Assembly (NCBI GenBank): GCA_016703425.1
Contig: JADJCA010000002.1
Coordinates: 682,001 to 746,000 of the forward strand
Origin: Myxococcales bacterium
GTDB taxonomy: Bacteria > Myxococcota_A > Polyangia > Polyangiales > Polyangiaceae
DNA: 64,000 nt
Direction: 5' to 3'
The position numbers were made by a program, and so were the translations under genes. Shown here piece by piece: positions 1 through 8,404 of the stretch; the first letter of the stretch is position 1, and the number at the start of each line of letters is the position of its first letter. The notes under the pieces were generated by a model, which worked only from the letters and a program-made list of their open reading frames with translations, was not told where the DNA came from and searched no databases.

Positions 1-22
1 AACCTGCCAAGCGAAGCCGCGT

Positions 23-400
23 TCAACCGTGCATAATTTCGCCTTTCAGGGACCACGCGATGGCGAGCACGTCGTTGCGTGTCTGCGCGTCGATGCCCAC
101 CGCTACGAGCGCCGCGACGATGTCGTCAAGCGCGGCCATGTACTCCGCAGGACTGATGTTCATGCCCTTGTGGGCGCTCTTCATGTCGCGGCCCGTGTAG
201 CGAGGTGGGCCGCCGGCCCCCAACTCCAAGAAGCGTGCGAGATGCACCTTGAGCTCCTGCAGCTTCGGCGGCTGTTCGAGGTACGGCCGAAAGCGCGCAC
301 CAATGGTGGGATTTTCTAAGTGACGGCTCGCCACTTCCTCGACGATGCGCTCGATGCCCGACGAACCGCCCAGCCTTTCAAACAATGACTTCACTTCCAT
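23..400 (-). CDS. Truncated hemoglobin, group I-like
   Basis: A 125-residue truncated (2/2) globin that binds heme and may handle O2, NO or reactive species in the cytoplasm. The opening SLFERLGG and the AHKGMNI segment with the likely proximal His77 are typical of the family. The usual B-helix Phe-Tyr pair is replaced by VEEVASRH, so the distal Tyr seems to be missing. The start at 400 is chosen because an AGGAGG ribosome site lies five to six bases before the ATG; a longer frame to 427 would run through that site. The palindromic operator at 431-444 sits just upstream and matches the one before the neighbouring tetR gene, so that regulator probably controls the globin. Family assignment is firm; ligand and role are inferred. 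Confidence 0.85.
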   Translation of the reverse strand: MEVKSLFERLGGSSGIERIVEEVASRHLENPTIGARFRPYLEQPPKLQELKVHLARFLELGAGGPPRYTGRDMKSAHKGMNISPAEYMAALDDIVAALVAVGIDAQTRNDVLAIAWSLKGEIMHG

Positions 401-430
401 GACTTCCTCCTTTTTTTTTCGACCCAAAAC

Positions 431-444
431 AGACCGATCGGTCT
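431..444. promoter_or_regulatory. Palindromic operator, AGACCGATCGGTCT
   Basis: A perfect 14-base palindrome lies between the tetR gene and the globin start, 30 bases before the globin ATG. It differs by one central base from the copy at 1086-1099 before tetR itself. Two copies, each upstream of one of two neighbouring genes, mark it as the likely binding site of the adjacent TetR protein. The AGACC...GGTCT half-site layout is common for TetR-family repressors. Confidence 0.8.
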
Positions 445-489
445 AATCAAAGACGCAGCGGCGCGTGCCCTCAGCGCGCGCGCGCGGGC

Positions 490-1065
490 TCACGGCCGCA
501 CGGCGGCGAAGTAGAAATCGAGCATTTGACTGAGTGGACTCGGGCTTCGACGGAGACGGCTGCGAAGCGCGGCGCCCTCCCAGCAATTGACCAGCAGGTC
601 CGCGAGCGCGCGCGGGCTCAAGTCGTCACGCAGCTCGCCTCGCTTCTTGGCGACGGTGAGCGCCTTCTCTAGGCGGCGCGCGATGACGTTGAAACACGCC
701 TCCACCTTCTCGCGGAACGTGGGGCTTATGCCGGACAGCTCCTGGCCAAGCCCACCCAAGAGGCACCCCAAATAGCCGTCGCCCTTGTAGCCCTCGGAGA
801 CCATCTCGAAGAAGCGCCGGATCTGCTCGACCGGAGTGTGCCCATCGTCTGTGAAGGCAGCATCGAGGGCGGCGTGAACGCCCTCCATGTAGAGGTCTAT
901 GGCTTGGAGGGCGAAGTCCTCTTTGCCTTCGAAGTGGTGGTAGAAGGACCCCTTCGGCACGCCGGCTTGTTCGAGCAACGTCGCCACGCCGAGATCGGCG
1001 TAGCCGTGCTTCAAGAGGAGCTTGAGCCCCAGCTCGAGCAAGTCTTGTTTCGTGGACGAGGTCAT
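490..1065 (-). CDS. TetR/AcrR-family transcriptional regulator, NemR/AcuR-like
   Basis: A 191-residue TetR-family repressor. The N-terminal HTH is clear (TLLEQAGVPKGSFYHHFEGK, residues 30-49), followed by an all-helical ligand domain. The segment GCLLGGLGQELSG with Cys101 resembles the conserved Cys region of NemR and AcuR, where a Cys in this place senses electrophiles in NemR. A 16-base palindrome at 1085-1100 lies 20 bases before the ATG, fitting autorepression, and a near-identical copy lies before the downstream globin gene. The gene probably forms a small regulon with the globin. The inducer cannot be read from sequence; an electrophile or acrylate-type compound is one possibility. Confidence 0.88.
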   Translation of the reverse strand: MTSSTKQDLLELGLKLLLKHGYADLGVATLLEQAGVPKGSFYHHFEGKEDFALQAIDLYMEGVHAALDAAFTDDGHTPVEQIRRFFEMVSEGYKGDGYLGCLLGGLGQELSGISPTFREKVEACFNVIARRLEKALTVAKKRGELRDDLSPRALADLLVNCWEGAALRSRLRRSPSPLSQMLDFYFAAVRP

Positions 1066-1084
1066 ATCGGCGACGCGGGCAGAA

Positions 1085-1100
1085 TAGACCGATTGGTCTA
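1085..1100. promoter_or_regulatory. Palindromic operator upstream of tetR
   Basis: The sequence TAGACCGATTGGTCTA is a 16-base palindrome with a single central mismatch, 20 bases before the tetR ATG on the minus strand. Its core matches the 431-444 site in 13 of 14 positions. It is probably the autoregulatory operator. Confidence 0.78.
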
Positions 1101-1370
1101 CTTGTCAAAGGGGTGGCCCGGCCGCGCGGAAGGAAGGGTCGACGGAGCCCGATGAGAGCCCCGGCTGGGCCAGGCCTGCGGGCTCGCGGCCGCCGCGCGG
1201 AGCCTCGCAGCTCGTGCACGACCGGTCATCGCTCCGCACTGGCGCCGCTTGCGTGGTGCGGGAGAGGGCGCGGACGCGGGATGACCGCAGCAACGACGCC
1301 GGCGCAGTCGTCCGCCGGCGCTCATCGAAACCTCAGCGTCGCGTCCTCCGATCCTTGGAAGAATCCTGCG
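1101..1370. other. Intergenic region between divergent tetR and NHL lipoprotein
   Basis: This stretch separates the minus-strand tetR from the plus-strand lipoprotein gene. It should hold both promoters, but apart from the operator at its left edge and a GGAAGA ribosome site just before 1371, no clear element is seen. Open frames across it look like GC-rich chance frames. Confidence 0.5.
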
Positions 1371-2852
1371 ATGAGCATCGCGCGCGCGTGGACGGTGGGT
1401 GGCTTGATGGGGTGGATCGCCGCTGCGAATCTCGCCGCATGTTCGAGCGAGCCACCGGCGGAAGACGCTCCCGCGTCGAAGCGCGACGACGGTGGAGGCA
1501 AGCCGGCATCCGACGCAGCCACGGCCGCGCACGACGCGACGCTCAGCCTAGACGCCGACGTTGCGAGCGATGCCGCCGATGCGTCGATCGATCGCGTCGA
1601 GAGCTACGATGCTGGGGACGCGGACGTGGAAGACGCGCGCGACGCCGGTGATGCGGGCTCCGTTGCTGACGCCGCCACCAGCGACGCGGCGGACGCCGGT
1701 CCCGCGACCCCTGCCGTCGCCGGCTACTCGGTGCTCGGCGAGATCAGTCACCCATTCGCGAAGCCCTACGCGCTCGCCGTCGACTCGACGAATCATCTCT
1801 ACGTGTCCGAGCAGACCGACGCCCCCGACACGCACACGCTCTATCTGGCGAGCCGGTCCTTCGCTGGCAACATCGCGCCGGGCCACTCTCGCATTCTGAA
1901 ATTCGACGCCACCGGCGCGTACCTCGGGTGGATCGGCGGCGGCAGCGACAACTCGAAAGGCTTCCACGGCGCCGCGTCGCCGGCGACGGCCGTCTACGGC
2001 TACGACCCCGGCGTGTTCAACATGATCCGCGGGATGGCCATCGACGAAGCCGATCATCTTTTCGTACTCGACAACTGGCGCATCCAAGAGTTCGACGCAG
2101 CGCACGCCTTCGTGCGCTGGACCGGCTTTCAATGGCCAAGCAGCTACGGGTGGCATGCGAGCGGGCAGCCCGACTCGTACGCTGGTCCAAAGATCGGCGG
2201 CTTCACGTGGGGCAGCACGCTCCGCATTCACGGCGGCCGCTTCTGGGTCGGCAATTGGTTCTGGAACTATCCGGGCTTCGTCAACGGCGATTGGAACTGC
2301 ATCAGCGCGCTCGACGTGACCACGGGCCTCGGCGTTGCTTGGCTTGGCGGCGCGCTCAACACCGCGACCCAGGCCAAGAGCTCCGGCTATATCCCCGTCG
2401 GTGCGCCGATGGAGCCTCGGTCCGCCGTCGCCCACAGCTCGACGCCGGGCATCTTCTCCAGCCCGCGTCACTTCGTGTGGCGGAACAAGCGTCTCTACAT
2501 CGTCGACAACACGAGCGACCCCGTGGTGTCCGTGTTCGACGAGAGCGGCGTGAGGCAGCCGGGCAAGCTCGAGCATCTCGTGGGCGCCGGCGAGAAACCG
2601 TTCGCGATCGCCGTCGACCGCTTCGGCAACGTGATTGTTTCGGACATGTACACCGGCTCGGTTCGCTTCTTCAGCTGGAAGCTCGACGCCAACGGCGAGT
2701 TCACGCAAGTCGCGGAGTGGCAGCTCGACGCGCCTTCAACGCCGAACGCGAGCTATCCGTTGATCTCGGACTTTGCGTGGGACAGCGACGACAACCTCTA
2801 CGTAGCCGCGACGACAAGGAACAAAGTCTACAAGCTCAGGCTCACGTATTGA
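1371..2852 (+). CDS. NHL-repeat beta-propeller lipoprotein
   Basis: A 493-residue exported lipoprotein. The signal peptide ends in a lipobox with Cys24 (NLAAC). Residues about 30-115 are a low-complexity Asp/Ala stalk, and the rest carries NHL-like repeats such as KPYALAVDSTNHLYVSEQ, IRGMAIDEADHLFVLDN and KPFAIAVDRFGNVIVSD, which form a beta-propeller. The start at 1371 has a GGAAGA ribosome site; the frame is open further upstream but would bury the signal peptide. Such proteins usually bind partners or glycans at the cell surface; no catalytic residues are seen. It stands alone between tetR and tRNA-Pro. Confidence 0.8.
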   Translation: MSIARAWTVGGLMGWIAAANLAACSSEPPAEDAPASKRDDGGGKPASDAATAAHDATLSLDADVASDAADASIDRVESYDAGDADVEDARDAGDAGSVADAATSDAADAGPATPAVAGYSVLGEISHPFAKPYALAVDSTNHLYVSEQTDAPDTHTLYLASRSFAGNIAPGHSRILKFDATGAYLGWIGGGSDNSKGFHGAASPATAVYGYDPGVFNMIRGMAIDEADHLFVLDNWRIQEFDAAHAFVRWTGFQWPSSYGWHASGQPDSYAGPKIGGFTWGSTLRIHGGRFWVGNWFWNYPGFVNGDWNCISALDVTTGLGVAWLGGALNTATQAKSSGYIPVGAPMEPRSAVAHSSTPGIFSSPRHFVWRNKRLYIVDNTSDPVVSVFDESGVRQPGKLEHLVGAGEKPFAIAVDRFGNVIVSDMYTGSVRFFSWKLDANGEFTQVAEWQLDAPSTPNASYPLISDFAWDSDDNLYVAATTRNKVYKLRLTY

Positions 2853-2973
2853 CGACGAGCGTCGCGATTGCGCCCGCACCAAGTCCGCGAGCGGGATTTG
2901 CTCGTGTCGGGGCGGCGCCAGCCGACCCGCACGCCGAATGCGCCACCCCGCACTGGCGCCGCTTCGCGGCGCC

Positions 2974-3050
2974 TGGTCGGGGAGGCGGGATTTGAACCCG
3001 CGACGACGAGCACCCAAAGCTCGTGCACTACCGGACTGTGCGACTCCCCG
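2974..3050 (-). tRNA. tRNA-Pro(TGG)
   Basis: The minus strand folds into a full cloverleaf: acceptor CGGGGAG/CTCCCCG, D arm GCAC...GTGC, anticodon stem CGAGC/GCTCG with loop TTTGGGT (anticodon TGG), variable TCGTC, and T arm GCGGG TTCAAAT CCCGC. Discriminator A is followed by an encoded CCA. The CGGGG start and G37 are typical of proline tRNA. The total is 77 bases with CCA. Confidence 0.96.
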
Positions 3051-3529
3051 TTCGATGGACCGTTACCACAAAACGCTCCCGCGCAGACCTGTGAGCCCGC
3101 TGCCGGTCCCTCCCCCGCGCCTGGATGGAAACGCTTTTGAGACAGCCGGGCAGCTTTCGAGGATTCCGCGCCCCCATGCGTGGACAAGCCGAGAAACACC
3201 CATAAAGTTTCGCTGTAGGCGAATGTGACCAATTTTGATGATGGCGTAACTTTCCGCCGCGGCGGGAAAATTACATTGCGCCCACCCTCGCCGGATGCTG
3301 AGTTCCATATCCGACGACTTCGCCTTTTCGGCCGGTCGTTTCGCCAGAGAGGTGCCGCGTGGGTTACCCTGATCGAGCTGCCGCCAGAAGCGAGCCTCCG
3401 ACCATCCGAGGTGGCAGTCGCCCCATTCGACCATCCGATAGCGGAGAGCGGGCCATCGCCGACAGACAAGAAGAGGACGTCACGCGGGCCCTGCCGCCCG
3501 GCCACCGGCCGAAAGGCTACGAGGAGAAC
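3051..3529. other. Intergenic region with AT-richer patch and palindrome
   Basis: This gap lies between tRNA-Pro and the next plus-strand gene. Around 3200-3290 it is clearly less GC-rich than its surroundings, as promoters here tend to be. At 3251-3269 there is an imperfect palindrome, TTTCCGCCGCGGCGGGAAA, which could be an operator. No gene is convincing, though the downstream frame stays open back to 3359. Confidence 0.4.
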
Positions 3530-4348
3530 GTGAGCAACAAGCCGCAGGACATGACCGCAGTACGCCCGCCGACGGCATCGACTGGCCCCGCGCGAAGCTC
3601 GTCGCCGGACGTCAACGCCCCTGCGAGCGCCGTCGAGCCGCGCAAGAGCCGCCCCGCCGACATGACCACGGTCCGCACGATGTCGCCAACGTCGACGCCG
3701 CCCCTTTCGCCACGCGTGGCGGACATGACACGGGTGCGGCCGCCGGAGATGGGCTCGGGCCGGTCGAGCGCCCCCGCGGCGCCTTCGTCGTCGGCTCGCA
3801 TGTCCGTGCCCTCCGCTGGCGAGATCAACCGCAAGGTCAAACGCAAGCGAAGCGGCATGTTGGCCATCTACTGGGCCGCGGGCATCGTCGCGATGCTGAC
3901 GGCCGGCGGTATTCTCACGGCGATGATCGCGCGAGGCGACGCCGACAAGTTCATTCAGAAGGGCGCCGCGTCCGGCGCACCTGCCGCTGCGCCCGTTGCT
4001 GCGCCGCCGGCGCCGGTTCAAGCGGCGGCGCCTGCGCCGACCGAGACCGCAGCCGTGGCCGCGGCGCCTGCGTCCGCGAAGAAGTCCGATGGGGTCAACG
4101 CGATCCCGGGCACCAAACCCGGCACCATCGTCAACCTCGAGCTCTGGAAGAAAGCGGGGCGCGGCGACCCGGCTCTCGCAGCGAAGGCGGCCGCCGCGCC
4201 GCCTCCCCCGCAAACCGCTACCCCTTCGCCGGGCGCGGCGGGCACGGCGGCCACGCCGCCCGCTCGTCCCGCGACCAAGGTCCTGACGCCAGACAACGAT
4301 CCCGCGGTGAAGCTCGCGCGCGACCAACTCGAGGCCACGTTCAAGTAA
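3530..4348 (+). CDS. Single-pass membrane protein with DMTxVR repeats
   Basis: A 272-residue protein of unknown function. The N-terminal about 100 residues hold three copies of a short motif, DMTAVRPP, DMTTVRTM and DMTRVRPP, spaced about 35 and 20 residues apart in Pro/Ser-rich sequence. A basic patch (RKVKRKRSG) precedes one hydrophobic helix, and the rest is an Ala/Pro-rich tail with little structure. The charge pattern puts the repeats in the cytoplasm. The start at GTG 3530 has GAGGAG upstream but only three bases away, so the start is uncertain; the frame is open to 3359. The repeats could dock a kinase or scaffold; that is speculation. Confidence 0.6.
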   Translation: MSNKPQDMTAVRPPTASTGPARSSSPDVNAPASAVEPRKSRPADMTTVRTMSPTSTPPLSPRVADMTRVRPPEMGSGRSSAPAAPSSSARMSVPSAGEINRKVKRKRSGMLAIYWAAGIVAMLTAGGILTAMIARGDADKFIQKGAASGAPAAAPVAAPPAPVQAAAPAPTETAAVAAAPASAKKSDGVNAIPGTKPGTIVNLELWKKAGRGDPALAAKAAAAPPPPQTATPSPGAAGTAATPPARPATKVLTPDNDPAVKLARDQLEATFK

Positions 4349-4459
4349 GCAACGTGATCCCGCTTGGCGACGCGTGATACACATGACGGCGCGTAGTAAC
4401 TCGGCCATGCGGAGCGCAGGGTCGAGCGGGAAATTGTCTCGGACGGAGGTCTCTCGAAC

Positions 4460-5785
4460 GTGATCGCGCGTGCTCGCGGCGCTGGATGGCGCCATCAAAT
4501 TCTCCCGCTGGGCATCGCTGCCGTCGGCTTGTTGGTTTCGACGCCAGCCTTCGCTCAAACCGCCGAGGCCAAGGTCGACAGCGGCGGAATGATGATCGGG
4601 CTCAAGCTTGAGCCCGGCGTCGCCTTTCCGCTTTCGGCACCGCAGACCGACAACTTCGGCGTTGGTGGCGCGGGCATGGCGAAGCTCGGCCTCGGGGTGC
4701 ACCCGCTCATCGATCTCCAAGCGACCGCCGGCATCCTCGGCTTCGGCGGCAAGAACACGCCCACGGTCAAGGGCGAGCTCGTGTCCGTCACGTTCCTCGG
4801 CGCCGGCGCGCGGATTCAGAAGCCGCACACAGACAACAGCCTCTCGCCCTGGGTCGACGCCGACGTTGGCTTTGTCCAGACGGGGGATCTGAGCCGGTTC
4901 GGCTACGCCGTCGGCGGCGGGCTCCAGTTCCCACTCGGCGACAAGGCCGCGTATTGGCTCGGTCCGTTCGTCCGCTTTCTGCAAGTCACCTCCGGCGACA
5001 AGCCGAACGTCAACGCCGACGACGCGAAGATCGTCATCGCGGGGCTCACCCTCGAGATCGAACTGACGGGCCGCGGGCCGAAAGACACCGACGGCGATGG
5101 CGTCCCCGACACCATCGACAAGTGCCCGACCAAGGCAGGCCCCAAGGAAACGCAAGGGTGCCCGGACACCGACCTCGACGGCCTACCGGACCACGAAGAC
5201 AAGTGCCCAACGGAGCCCGGCCCGAAGGAAAACCAGGGCTGCCCCGGTGGCGACAGCGACGGTGACGGCGTACCCGACAAGGAAGACCGCTGCCCAACGA
5301 TCCCAGGCCCCAAGGAGAACAAGGGTTGCCCCGACTCCGACGGCGACAGCGTCAACGATGCGGACGATCAGTGTCCGAACGTCAAGGGCGAGCCCGACAA
5401 CAAGGGCTGCCCGAAGTACAAGCAGGTCACGGTCAAAGAGTCGAAGATTGAAATCGCTCAGAAGATTTTCTTTGCGTTCAATCAGGCTACAATTTTGCCG
5501 AAGTCGTTCGACATCCTCGATGAGGTGGCTCAAGCTCTAAAGGACGCGTCGAAGTTGCGCGTTCGCATCGAAGGACACACCGATGCGGTCGGAGCGGTTG
5601 AACACAACTTGGCGTTGTCCGAGGCACGCGCGGCGGCAGTTCGCGAGTACCTGATTGGGCAGGGCCTTACCCCAGATCGTCTCGAGTCGAAGGGCTATGG
5701 CCCCACCCTTCCCCTCGAATCGAACGCGACAGCCGAAGGCAGGGAGCGCAATCGGCGCGTCGAGTTCGTCATCCTCAACAAATAG
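4460..5785 (+). CDS. OmpA-family outer membrane protein with thrombospondin type 3 repeats
   Basis: A 441-residue outer membrane protein. A signal peptide ends near AFAQ, and residues about 35-205 form a predicted beta-barrel. Then come four Asp-rich calcium-binding thrombospondin type 3 repeats of the kind DTDGDGVPD..DKCP, and a C-terminal OmpA domain (GHTDAVG, LSEARAAAVREYL, NRRVEF) that binds peptidoglycan. The architecture is the common OprF-like one and probably ties the outer membrane to the wall. The GTG start has a GGAGGT site nine bases upstream. A Cys-rich lipoprotein follows after 22 bases and may be co-transcribed. Confidence 0.93.
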   Translation: MIARARGAGWRHQILPLGIAAVGLLVSTPAFAQTAEAKVDSGGMMIGLKLEPGVAFPLSAPQTDNFGVGGAGMAKLGLGVHPLIDLQATAGILGFGGKNTPTVKGELVSVTFLGAGARIQKPHTDNSLSPWVDADVGFVQTGDLSRFGYAVGGGLQFPLGDKAAYWLGPFVRFLQVTSGDKPNVNADDAKIVIAGLTLEIELTGRGPKDTDGDGVPDTIDKCPTKAGPKETQGCPDTDLDGLPDHEDKCPTEPGPKENQGCPGGDSDGDGVPDKEDRCPTIPGPKENKGCPDSDGDSVNDADDQCPNVKGEPDNKGCPKYKQVTVKESKIEIAQKIFFAFNQATILPKSFDILDEVAQALKDASKLRVRIEGHTDAVGAVEHNLALSEARAAAVREYLIGQGLTPDRLESKGYGPTLPLESNATAEGRERNRRVEFVILNK

Positions 5786-5807
5786 TTTCTCGAGCGAGGA
5801 GCAGGTC

Positions 5808-6878
5808 ATGAGCAAGCGTGGTTGGCTGGGCGGATGGATCGGACTCGGTGTTCTCATCGGCTGCGGTGTGCAGGCGGTGGACTATCCGGACGGCGATGGC
5901 GGTGCAGGTGGTGGCGGTGTCACGAAGCCCGCTGACGTCGGCGCCCCGTGCACGACCGACGCCCAGTGCAACGGGCGCGTCTGCGTCAATGGGCAGTGCG
6001 GCAACTGCGCCTCGAATGCACAGTGCAAGGATCCGACGAAGCCCGTCTGCGACACGGCGTCGGGCGTTTGCGGACCGTGCACCACGAGCAGTCAGTGCGC
6101 CGATGGCTTGGCTTGCGTCAGCGGCCAGTGCAGCGCCTGCACCTCGAACGAGCAGTGCCCCGCGGGGCAGGTCTGCGCGAACGGCAAGTGCGGCCCCTGC
6201 CAGGCGACCTCGCAGTGCACGCAGCCGCAACAGTGCCTCCTCCCGCAGGGCGTTTGCACGAGCGGCACCGGCGGCGACAGCGGCGTCACCATCACCGACT
6301 CGGGTCCCGGCTTTGATGCTTGCGCCACCGGCGGCTACGCGGGCTTGTTGCCCGGTCACACCTCTGTGTGGGGCACCTCGCTGGCCGCCGCCGCAGGCGG
6401 TAAGGTCGGCAAGGCCGCCGGCGACAACGCCTGCAACCTCACCTTCGCCGGTTCGCACGTCTGCACCTGGCAAGAGCTCAAGACCCTCGACACCTGCGGC
6501 AAGCTCATCGCCCTGAAGAACACGACGACAAATGCGTGGCTGCACCGCGACACGCCCGAGACCGCCAACGGCACGACCATCACCTTCGAGGACGGGCGCC
6601 CGGCCGGCCAGACGAGCGCCGGAACCGGCGCCCCCAATCAGCGCGGCGGCAGCTGCGACGACTGGCGCTACGGCACCAACCACATCGCAGACGGCGAGTT
6701 CGTGGAGTTCGGTGGCGGCACGATGATCGCTCGGCTCGACGGCGACACGGCCAGCGACGACACGTACAACGGCCTCGGCTACCCCTCAAACTGCGGCGCA
6801 AACCCGTGCGTCTCGCACGCCGTCAGCGGCAAGCTCGAGTGCGGCGGCGTCACCCGCGCCATCCTGTGCTGCAAGTGA
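5808..6878 (+). CDS. Cys-rich repeat lipoprotein
   Basis: A 356-residue exported lipoprotein (lipobox VLIGC, Cys19). Residues about 45-150 carry five tandem Cys-rich units of the pattern C..D/N.QC....VC.NGQCG.C, probably disulphide-bonded. The C-terminal about 190 residues form a separate Gly-rich domain with paired cysteines and the ending ILCCK, which I do not recognise; it could be a lectin- or endostatin-like fold. The start is set by GGAGCAGGT before ATG 5808. It follows the OmpA gene by 22 bases, so both may work at the cell surface. Confidence 0.75.
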   Translation: MSKRGWLGGWIGLGVLIGCGVQAVDYPDGDGGAGGGGVTKPADVGAPCTTDAQCNGRVCVNGQCGNCASNAQCKDPTKPVCDTASGVCGPCTTSSQCADGLACVSGQCSACTSNEQCPAGQVCANGKCGPCQATSQCTQPQQCLLPQGVCTSGTGGDSGVTITDSGPGFDACATGGYAGLLPGHTSVWGTSLAAAAGGKVGKAAGDNACNLTFAGSHVCTWQELKTLDTCGKLIALKNTTTNAWLHRDTPETANGTTITFEDGRPAGQTSAGTGAPNQRGGSCDDWRYGTNHIADGEFVEFGGGTMIARLDGDTASDDTYNGLGYPSNCGANPCVSHAVSGKLECGGVTRAILCCK

Positions 6879-6916
6879 GCGGGCACGTGAGCGGCATCCT
6901 GGGCTGAGGGGCTGAG

Positions 6917-8404
6917 ATGCGCGCCGGCGCTTCGCTACGCTGGGCAGGTGTGTTCGTTGGGGGGCTCGCAGTCGCCATCGCTATCTCGGCGCGGGCTGAT
7001 GAGCCCGCCCAGACACCTTGGCCCGGCGGCGAAGCCCCCGACGAGCCGACCTTCGCGCGTTGGGTCGACGAGGCCGTCGAGCTTGGCGCTCGTGAAGCCG
7101 CAGACGAGGCCGTGGCCGCCGTGGAACCCGCAGAAGGCCGCGAGGCCTTGGCCGTCTCCCAGGAGCGGCTCGACCAGGGCGGGGATATCAACGACATCCT
7201 CTTCCGCCTGGGAGACAGCATCTTTTCGCACGAGTTCGATCGCGCCGACGGCTTCGGCGCCGGCGCGAGCGGCAAGCTTCGACGAATCCACACGGGCGTC
7301 CGCGGAGGCCTGGACTCGCACGCGTGCAGCAGTTGTCACTCGGTGGGCGGCGTCGACGGCGCCGGTTCCGAGACCCAGCGCGCCTTCGTGGAAGGTGACG
7401 GCGTGCGCGAGTCGTCAGCGCTCGCGCGCAATGCGCCTCAGGTCATCGGTGGCGGCATCGTCCAGGCGCTCGCCCTGGAAATGACCCGCGAGCTCGCGGC
7501 CTCGCGCGACGTCGCACTGCTGCAGGCAAAGACGACTGGCGCGCCGGTCACCGTGGCGCTCAAGGCAAAGGGAGTCTCGTTCGGAGCCCTCACGGCGGAC
7601 CCCGGAGGCAGCCTCGACACGGCGCGCGTCGAAGGAGTGTCGACCGATCTCGTCGTGCGACCCTTCGGTTGGAAGGGCAACGTGGCGACGCTCCGCCGCT
7701 TCGCGGAAGACGCCGCGCGTGTGCACTTTGGGATCCAATCGACGGTCATCGCCGCGTCCCAAGAGAAGAACCCCGACGTCGTTCGCTTTGGTCCCGGGCC
7801 CGGAGCCGATCCCGACAACGACGGCGTCGTGCGCGAACTGGAAGAAGGCGCTCTCTCGGCCATGGCCATCTACATGGCGATGCTGGAGAGCCCCGCGGTG
7901 CGCGTGCCGTTTGACTTGGGCCTCCGCGAACGGTGGGCGCGAGGCAGCGCCACCTTCGATGCCGTGGCGTGCGCCACCTGCCACACGCGCGAGCTGACGC
8001 TACTCGGCGTCTCATGGCGCGAGCTGCCCGACACGACCGGTGGGCCTGGCAACCTCGTCTACATCATGACGGAGGGCGATCAGCCCAAGAGCAGCGCGAA
8101 CGTTCGCCTCTTCAGCGATCTCAAACGGCACGACATGGGGCCCGAGCTCGCCGATCGGCACGTCTCTGCCGACGGAATCCCAAGCACGGTCTTCCTCACG
8201 AGACCGCTGTGGGGCCTCGCCGACACGGCGCCTTACCTGCACGACGGACGGGCGCCATCGCTCCCGGAAGCCATCGTCGCCCACGGCGGAGAAGCGACGG
8301 CTTCGCGCGACGCTTACCTCGCGCTCTCCGCCGACGGCAAAGCGGACCTGCACGTCTTTCTCCTCTCGCTTTCGCGCGCGCAGCGCTTGCGGATGGCCCG
8401 ATGA
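6917..8404 (+). CDS. Di-heme oxidoreductase (DHOR family, putative peroxidase)
   Basis: A 495-residue periplasmic di-heme protein of the DHOR family, related to cytochrome c peroxidases and thiol oxidases. A signal peptide ends near SARADE. Two heme sites are seen, C137SSC140H and C352ATC355H, and the C-terminal family signature RHDMGPEL...FLTRPLWGL...YLHDGRA is present. It probably takes electrons from c-type cytochromes to an unknown substrate. The gene overlaps the next, a paralogue, by the ATGA junction, and a third lipoprotein gene follows 10 bases later, so the three look like one operon. The exact reaction is not known for this branch. Confidence 0.85.
   Translation: MRAGASLRWAGVFVGGLAVAIAISARADEPAQTPWPGGEAPDEPTFARWVDEAVELGAREAADEAVAAVEPAEGREALAVSQERLDQGGDINDILFRLGDSIFSHEFDRADGFGAGASGKLRRIHTGVRGGLDSHACSSCHSVGGVDGAGSETQRAFVEGDGVRESSALARNAPQVIGGGIVQALALEMTRELAASRDVALLQAKTTGAPVTVALKAKGVSFGALTADPGGSLDTARVEGVSTDLVVRPFGWKGNVATLRRFAEDAARVHFGIQSTVIAASQEKNPDVVRFGPGPGADPDNDGVVRELEEGALSAMAIYMAMLESPAVRVPFDLGLRERWARGSATFDAVACATCHTRELTLLGVSWRELPDTTGGPGNLVYIMTEGDQPKSSANVRLFSDLKRHDMGPELADRHVSADGIPSTVFLTRPLWGLADTAPYLHDGRAPSLPEAIVAHGGEATASRDAYLALSADGKADLHVFLLSLSRAQRLRMAR

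Noticed and set aside
2828..5155. Very long minus-strand frame (775 codons) opposite tRNA-Pro and the OmpA gene
   Set aside because: It covers a tRNA and the antisense of two well-supported genes, and its product is Arg/Gly-rich with no domain. It is a GC-rich shadow frame.
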